From positions 1 to 22,795 of the forward strand of contig URDK01000035.1 of NCBI GenBank assembly GCA_900546485.1: a stretch of DNA of 22,795 nt, written 5' to 3'. The notes beneath the pieces are model-generated. The model did no database searches and was not told the DNA's origin. It was given only the letters and a program-made list of their open reading frames with translations. The translations under genes and the position numbers were made by a program. The DNA is from an uncultured Eubacteriales bacterium (GTDB taxonomy: Bacteria > Bacillota > Clostridia > Oscillospirales > Oscillospiraceae). Within the stretch, counting starts at the first letter, position 1, and each line of letters begins with the position of its first letter. Shown here piece by piece: positions 22,340 to 22,795 of the stretch.

Positions 22340-22795
22340 ATGGCAGTTTTCAGAGTGGAACGCAATACGGGATATACCGTTATGAGCAACCACCACTTGC
22401 GCAATAAGGAACTCACCTTAAAGGCAAAAGGCTTGCTTTCGCAAATGCTGTCTTTGCCCGAAGATTGGGATTATACCCTTGCGGGCTTATCTCACATCAA
22501 CCGCGAGAAGATCGACGCAATCCGCGAAGCGGTAAAAGAACTCGAAAAAGCCGGATATATCGTGCGCAGCCGGGAGCGCGACGAGAAAGGACGCTTGCGG
22601 GGCGCGGATTATGTCATATACGAGCAGCCGCAGCCGCGAGAGCCGGAAGCAGCTACCAGCGGCGAACAGCCGTCTATATCGGATTACCCTACATTGGAAA
22701 ATCCAACATTGGAAAATCCAACATTGGATAATCCAACGTTGGAAAAACCTACGTTGGAAAATCCAACGCAATTAAATAAAGATATATCAAGTAAA
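22340..22795 (+). CDS. Winged-helix replication initiator-like protein (RepA/DnaD-like), 3' end outside window
   Basis: The frame opens at ATG 22340 after GAGAGGAAG and runs off the right edge with no stop; 152 residues are visible. The start MAVFRVERNTGYTVMSNHHL, then KAKGLLSQMLSLPEDWDYT, INREKIDAIREAVKELEKAGYI and RERDEKGRLRGADYVIYEQP, is the winged-helix domain found in RepA_N/DnaD-like proteins at one end of Tn1549-type conjugative elements of gut Firmicutes. A Pro/Glu linker follows, then five PTLEN-type repeats (about 117-141). The protein would start or help replication of the excised element. Its base composition is more AT-rich than the chromosomal genes to its left, and it is preceded by hairpins that isolate it from the truncated collagen-like gene. 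Confidence 0.8.
   Translation, partial: MAVFRVERNTGYTVMSNHHLRNKELTLKAKGLLSQMLSLPEDWDYTLAGLSHINREKIDAIREAVKELEKAGYIVRSRERDEKGRLRGADYVIYEQPQPREPEAATSGEQPSISDYPTLENPTLENPTLDNPTLEKPTLENPTQLNKDISSK
22688..22762 (+). repeat. Five 15-bp direct repeats inside the replication protein gene
   Basis: Units begin at 22688, 22703, 22718, 22733 and 22748 and follow the pattern CCAACATTGGAAAAT with few changes. Each codes PTLEN or a variant (PTLDN, PTLEK). Each unit also holds a TTGG...CCAA half-palindrome across its joint. In RepA_N plasmids, origin iterons lie inside the rep gene, so these may have a DNA role as well as a protein one. Confidence 0.75.

Overview
The window reads as a Gram-positive, spore-forming Bacillota genome, most likely a gut Clostridia of the Oscillospiraceae type. 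This placement is inferred from the GC-rich chromosomal coding style, strong AGGAGG ribosome sites, rho-independent terminators, a SpoIID/LytB protein, a collagen-like spore-surface-type protein and two Firmicutes-type mobile elements. No rRNA, tRNA or CRISPR array was recognised, so the taxonomy stays provisional.

Layout. (1) About 1-4205 is the end of an integrative mobilizable element. It holds the C-terminus of a P4/D5-type primase-helicase, a 405-bp gene-free stretch with short repeats, a small accessory gene broken by an in-frame TGA, a MobV relaxase, a small unknown ORF, and a large serine recombinase with its own promoter and a hairpin leader. (2) 4198-6242 carries an APH(3')-like aminoglycoside phosphotransferase gene overlapping the recombinase 3' end, then an MFS transporter. 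(3) 6268-10425 is a minus-strand operon: a MarR regulator and the two halves of a heterodimeric ABC exporter. One half has the degenerate ATPase residues typical of asymmetric exporters. A LysR gene diverges from it. (4) 11586-12092 is a minus-strand DUF2798-like membrane protein with a strong promoter and a terminator-like hairpin in its leader. (5) 12330-15505 is a two-gene unit: an 863-residue protein joining a KaiC-like domain without a P-loop to an orphan PEP-synthase-type ATP-binding domain, followed by an HD hydrolase. (6) 15563-18363 is the asd-dapA-dapB operon on the minus strand (aspartate to tetrahydrodipicolinate; lysine, peptidoglycan and dipicolinate precursors). (7) 18574-21327 carries a secreted SpoIID/LytB protein and queA. 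(8) 21466-22077 is a collagen-like gene that seems to have lost its 3' end to a second mobile element. That element runs off the window with a RepA/DnaD-like replication protein containing DNA-level 15-bp repeats.

The chromosomal part is thus a segment of roughly 17-18 kb between two mobile elements. The clearest unexplained biology is the orphan ATP-binding protein with its HD partner. The best mechanistic leads are the two leader hairpins, the recombinase/aph junction, the repeats beside the primase and the apparent interruption of the collagen-like gene. All function calls are from reading the sequence; no database search was run.
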